Assembly: GCA_015277795.1 (NCBI GenBank)
Contig: CP063848.1
Coordinates: forward strand, 4,092,001 to 4,156,000
Length of the DNA: 64,000 bases
DNA from: Massilia sp. UMI-21
Lineage (GTDB): Bacteria > Pseudomonadota > Gammaproteobacteria > Burkholderiales > Burkholderiaceae_D
Reading direction: 5' to 3'
Shown: positions 60,488 through 64,000 of the stretch, in pieces
How positions within the stretch are numbered: position 1 is the stretch's first letter
Layout: each line of letters starts with the position of its first letter
Made by a program: the position numbers and the translations under genes
Notes under the pieces: generated by a model
The model's input: only the letters and a program-made list of their open reading frames with translations
Databases searched by the model: none
What the model was told of the DNA's origin: nothing

Positions 60488-61981
60488 ATGACTACCGTTC
60501 CAAAGAACCGCATTTCCACCGGCATCGCCGGCCTCGACGACATCCTGGGCGGCGGCCTGACGCCGCAGCGCATCTACCTGGTGGAGGGTTCGCCCGGCGC
60601 CGGCAAGACCACGCTCGGGCTGCAATTCCTGCTCGACGGGGTGGCCAAGGGCGAGAGTGGGCTGTACATCACCCTGTCCGAGACCGCCGACGAGCTGGCG
60701 GCGGTGGCGGCCAGCCACGACTGGGACATCGGCGCCCTGTCGGTCTATGAACTGGCCGGCGACAGCGATCTCGATCCGGAAGCGCAGCAGTCGATCTTCC
60801 ATCCCTCCGAAGTCGAACTGGGCGAGACCACCCGCGACGTGATGAACCAGGTCGATGCCATCCGGCCGGTGCGGGTGGTGTTCGACAGCCTGTCGGAGAT
60901 GCGCCTGCTGGCGCAGAATCCGCTGCGCTACCGGCGCCAGATCCTCGCCCTCAAGCAGTTCTTTTCGGCACGCGCCTGCACCGTCCTGCTGCTGGACGAC
61001 AAGACCAGCCAGTCCGACCAGCACCTGCACAGCATCGCGCACGGCGTGATCAGCCTGGAGCAGATCGCCAAGGAGTTCGGCAAGGAGCGGCGCCGCGTCA
61101 ACATCATCAAGATGCGCGGCATCCGTTTCCGCGGCGGCTTCCACGACTACACGCTCGATACCGGCGGCATCACGATGTATCCGCGCCTGGTCGCCGCCGA
61201 GCACCTGCGCGACTTCGTTCCCGCGGTCCGTTCCAGCGGTTCGGAAGGCCTGGACGCCCTGCTGGGGGGCGGCCTGGTGCGCGGCACCAACACCCTGATC
61301 GTCGGCCCCTCGGGTATCGGCAAGACCACGCTGTCGACGCGTTGCGTCCTGAGCGCCCTGGAACGCGGCGAGCATGCATCGTTCTACCTGTTCGACGAGG
61401 GACTCGGCACCTTCTTCGCGCGCAGCCGGGCGCTGGGGCTGGAGCTGCGGACTTTCGTGGACAACGGCCAGCTGCACATCCACCACATCGACCCGGCCGA
61501 GCTCTCGCCGGGCGAGTTCGCGCAGATGCTGCGCGACGCGGTCGAACGCTCGGGCGTCGGCTTCATCGTGATCGACAGCCTGAACGCCTACCTGCAGGCG
61601 ATGCCGGGCGAGCAATACCTGATCCTGCAGATGCACGAACTGCTGTCCTACCTGAACCAGCAGGGCGTCACGACCGTGCTGGTGCTGGGCCAGCACGGAC
61701 TGGTCGGCGAAGTAAAGTCCGACGTCGACCTGAGCTACCTGAGCGACAGCACGGTCTTGATGCGCTTCTTCGAGTCGGACGGCCGCCTGCGGCGCGCCAT
61801 CACCGTCATCAAGAGCCGCACGGCCGAGCATGCGCTCACGATCCACGAGCTGCAGCTCGGCGCCGACGGGATCCGCGTCGGCGAAGCGCTGGTGGGCTTC
61901 GACGGCGTGCTGACCGGCCTGCCCAGCTACCGCGGCCTGACGCCGATGATGTCGGACCTGCCTTCCGATGCCGACAGCTAG
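60488..61981 (+). CDS. KaiC-like two-domain RecA-fold ATPase
   Basis: A 497-residue protein with two KaiC domains. The first has Walker A GSPGAGKTT (34-42) with the following TLSETADEL catalytic Glu region. The second has GPSGIGKTT (about 274-282) with YLFDEG. There is no kaiA or kaiB here, so this is not a canonical clock. Such KaiC homologues beside sensor kinases are thought to work in signalling. The length matches cyanobacterial KaiC (about 519). ATG 60488 is chosen for similarity. It overlaps the histidine kinase gene by 14 bp. Confidence 0.88.
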   Translation: MTTVPKNRISTGIAGLDDILGGGLTPQRIYLVEGSPGAGKTTLGLQFLLDGVAKGESGLYITLSETADELAAVAASHDWDIGALSVYELAGDSDLDPEAQQSIFHPSEVELGETTRDVMNQVDAIRPVRVVFDSLSEMRLLAQNPLRYRRQILALKQFFSARACTVLLLDDKTSQSDQHLHSIAHGVISLEQIAKEFGKERRRVNIIKMRGIRFRGGFHDYTLDTGGITMYPRLVAAEHLRDFVPAVRSSGSEGLDALLGGGLVRGTNTLIVGPSGIGKTTLSTRCVLSALERGEHASFYLFDEGLGTFFARSRALGLELRTFVDNGQLHIHHIDPAELSPGEFAQMLRDAVERSGVGFIVIDSLNAYLQAMPGEQYLILQMHELLSYLNQQGVTTVLVLGQHGLVGEVKSDVDLSYLSDSTVLMRFFESDGRLRRAITVIKSRTAEHALTIHELQLGADGIRVGEALVGFDGVLTGLPSYRGLTPMMSDLPSDADS

Positions 61982-63686
61982 CCGGCACGATGAACGCATC
62001 CTGATCCTCGCGCCGCGCGGGCGCGATGCCGATGTCATGTGCTCGGTACTGGCGCAGGACGACGCGGCCTGCGGCGTGATCGCGGACTTTGCCGGCCTCG
62101 CCGCCGCCATCGCCGAGGGCGCCGGCATGGCCATCGTCGCCGAAGAGGCGCTGCACGGCGTCGACCTGGTCCCCCTGCATGCCTGGCTGGCGGCGCAGGA
62201 ACCGTGGTCCGACTTCCCCTTCGTGATCCTGCTCGGCAAGGCGGTCGGCCCGGCGGCCGCCAGCACGCGTGCCCGGCTGGAAGAGCTGGGCAACATCATC
62301 CTGCTCGAACGCCCGCTCAATGCGCAAACCCTGCGCAGCGCCGCTGTCTCCGCGCTGCGCGCGCGCCGGCGCCAATACCAGGCGCGCGACCTGCTGGCCG
62401 AGAGCGCGCGCACGGCGGCGCACCTGCAGCAAAGCCAGCAGGCCCTGCTTTCGCTCAACGAAACCCTGGAGTCGCGCATCGAGGAGCGTACCCGCGCGCT
62501 GGCCGGGGCCAACGACCGCCTGATGAACGAGGTGATCGAGCGCGAGCGGGTGCAGCAGGCGATGGTGCAGTTCCAGAAGATGGAAGCGGTCGGCCGCCTC
62601 ACCGGCGGCATAGCCCACGACTTCAACAACCTGCTCAATGTGGTCCAGGGCAGCATGGACCTGATCTTGCTGCTGTCGAAAGACGAGGTGGCGCGCCAGC
62701 GCGCCGAGATCGCACGCCGCGCCTGCCAGCGCGGCGGCAAGCTGACCAGCCAGCTGCTGGCCTTTGCCCGCAACCAGAACCTCGACCTGCGCCCGGCCGG
62801 CGTGTCCGAGCTGTTCGACGGCGTGCGCGAACTGGTCGCGACCTCGGTCGGATCGCGCATCGCGCTGCGCTTCGAGGTCGAGCCGGACTGCGCGCGCGTG
62901 TTCGCGGACGCCAACCAGATGGAGATGGCGCTGCTGAACCTGGCCATCAATGCGCGCGACGCCATGGGCGACAGCGGCCAGCTCCTGTTCCAGGCCGGGA
63001 ACGCGCCGCCCCCGGACGGCCTGCTGCCGGCCGGCGACTACGTGCGCATCGCGGTCACCGACAACGGCCCGGGCATGGCGCCCGAACTGGTCGCCAAGGT
63101 GTTCGAGCCCTTCTTCACCACCAAGGCGGTCGGCAAGGGCACCGGGCTGGGCCTGAGCCAGGTATACGGCATGGCGCAGCAGTCGGGCGGCGCGGCGCGC
63201 ATCCTGAGCCAGCCGGGCGCCGGCACCACGGTCGAGATCTGGCTGCGTGCCTGGGATGGCGGCGGCGTCGACGCCGTCCCCGTGCCGGCCGCCGTCCCGG
63301 TGGCGGGCAAGGCTTTCCGCATCCTGGTGGTCGAGGACGACAACTTCGTGCGCGAATCGATGGTGCTGTCGCTGGAGGCGTTCGGGCACGCGGTCACCCA
63401 GGCCGCCGACGGCGAGGCGGCCCTGCGCGAACTGCGGCGCGCACGCCCGGACCTGATCATCACCGATTACCTGATGCCCGGGATTACCGGGGCGGAACTG
63501 ATGCTGCGGGCACGCGAGGTCTTCCCCGGCATACCGATGATCATCGCCACCGGCTACGCCGACATGCATGCGATCGACGAGGTGCTGGGCGACGACATCC
63601 TGCTGCGCAAGCCCTTCCAGCTGGCCGAACTGGCGCGCAGCGTCGAGCGTGCGCTCGGCCGCGGCGAGCCGTCCGTATCGAGCTGA
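61968..63686 (+). CDS. Hybrid sensor histidine kinase coupled to KaiC
   Basis: A 572-residue cytoplasmic hybrid kinase. The N-terminal ~130 residues resemble a degenerate receiver and precede a coiled coil (about 140-200). The HisKA domain has GRLTGGIAHDFNNLL with phospho-acceptor His217, and HATPase_c has DNGPGM and GTGLGLS. A C-terminal receiver has EDD, the acceptor Asp500 in ITDYLMPG and a late Lys in LLRKPF. It has no membrane segment, so input is probably through the KaiC-like partner encoded by the overlapping upstream gene. Confidence 0.92.
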   Translation: MPTASRHDERILILAPRGRDADVMCSVLAQDDAACGVIADFAGLAAAIAEGAGMAIVAEEALHGVDLVPLHAWLAAQEPWSDFPFVILLGKAVGPAAASTRARLEELGNIILLERPLNAQTLRSAAVSALRARRRQYQARDLLAESARTAAHLQQSQQALLSLNETLESRIEERTRALAGANDRLMNEVIERERVQQAMVQFQKMEAVGRLTGGIAHDFNNLLNVVQGSMDLILLLSKDEVARQRAEIARRACQRGGKLTSQLLAFARNQNLDLRPAGVSELFDGVRELVATSVGSRIALRFEVEPDCARVFADANQMEMALLNLAINARDAMGDSGQLLFQAGNAPPPDGLLPAGDYVRIAVTDNGPGMAPELVAKVFEPFFTTKAVGKGTGLGLSQVYGMAQQSGGAARILSQPGAGTTVEIWLRAWDGGGVDAVPVPAAVPVAGKAFRILVVEDDNFVRESMVLSLEAFGHAVTQAADGEAALRELRRARPDLIITDYLMPGITGAELMLRAREVFPGIPMIIATGYADMHAIDEVLGDDILLRKPFQLAELARSVERALGRGEPSVSS

Positions 63687-63757
63687 ACGCCCCCCAGGAC
63701 GACTCTGTGCCACACTTTGCGCATCACCACGTGGACCATGTCATCCGGGAGCGCATC

Positions 63758-63985
<228 letters not shown>

Positions 63986-64000
63986 TGTTCCTGTTCTTTT

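Overview
The window is about 64 kb of high-GC DNA from a Gram-negative betaproteobacterium. It most resembles the Burkholderiales, family Oxalobacteraceae (Massilia-like). This rests on gene content: a cphA'/cphA cyanophycin pair, a pyrG-kdsA-eno-ftsB string, dapA-bamC, a PEP-CTERM protein, and a KaiC-like ATPase next to a hybrid kinase. It is inferred by eye, not from a phylogeny. Most of the window is ordinary chromosome with dense genes. The clear accessory block is at 20.2-26.3 kb.

Layout. 0-1.7 kb: a truncated alpha/beta hydrolase behind a perfect inverted-repeat operator, and a PRISE-type reductase. 1.7-9.6 kb: a cyanophycin locus. An ABC exporter with an N-terminal zinc ribbon and a DUF1854 protein are divergent from cphA' (Mur-ligase P-loop lost) and cphA (complete). 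9.6-18 kb: a MaoC-like protein, a DUF3617 protein, mutS with a coupled degenerate phosphoesterase, slyD, the ribosomal oxygenase roxA, and a small Ala-rich lipoprotein with a structured leader. 18-20.2 kb: bamC and dapA.

20.2-26.3 kb: a nested mobile element in the dapA leader. A group II intron in the dapA sense orientation (5' end GTGCGAC at 26290, 3' end at 20207, domain V at 20248-20281) is interrupted twice. An IS3-family element sits in its reverse transcriptase (3-bp ACT target duplication), and an IS21-family element sits in its RNA part (5-bp CAGGA duplication). Removing both restores one reverse-transcriptase reading frame of 556 codons and an intron of about 2.8 kb.

26.3-36.2 kb: a methyltransferase, site-2 protease, YciO-like protein, htpX with a duplicated 3' end, RNase AM, two envelope proteins, a hydrolase, gamma carbonic anhydrase, Hsp33, Dps, an orphan antitoxin-like protein and a PAAR protein. 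36.2-40.6 kb: pyrG, kdsA, eno, ftsB. 40.8-48.7 kb: DUF898 and M48 membrane proteins, a class A penicillin-binding protein, cytochrome c, a DUF4139 protein and gluconokinase. 48.8-55.7 kb: dnaE2 with a LexA box and no imuAB beside it, a divergent PhzF-like protein, an M61 peptidase and a PEP-CTERM protein. 55.9-64 kb: an acyltransferase, a PH-domain protein, a TonB-dependent receptor, a two-domain KaiC-like ATPase overlapping a hybrid histidine kinase, and a short polyglutamine protein.

The genes that clearly work together are the cyanophycin set, pyrG-kdsA-eno-ftsB (nucleotide, LPS and glycolysis genes with a divisome gene) and KaiC with its kinase. The most unusual point is that dapA, normally needed for lysine and cell-wall synthesis, is separated from its likely native promoter by 6 kb of nested mobile DNA.
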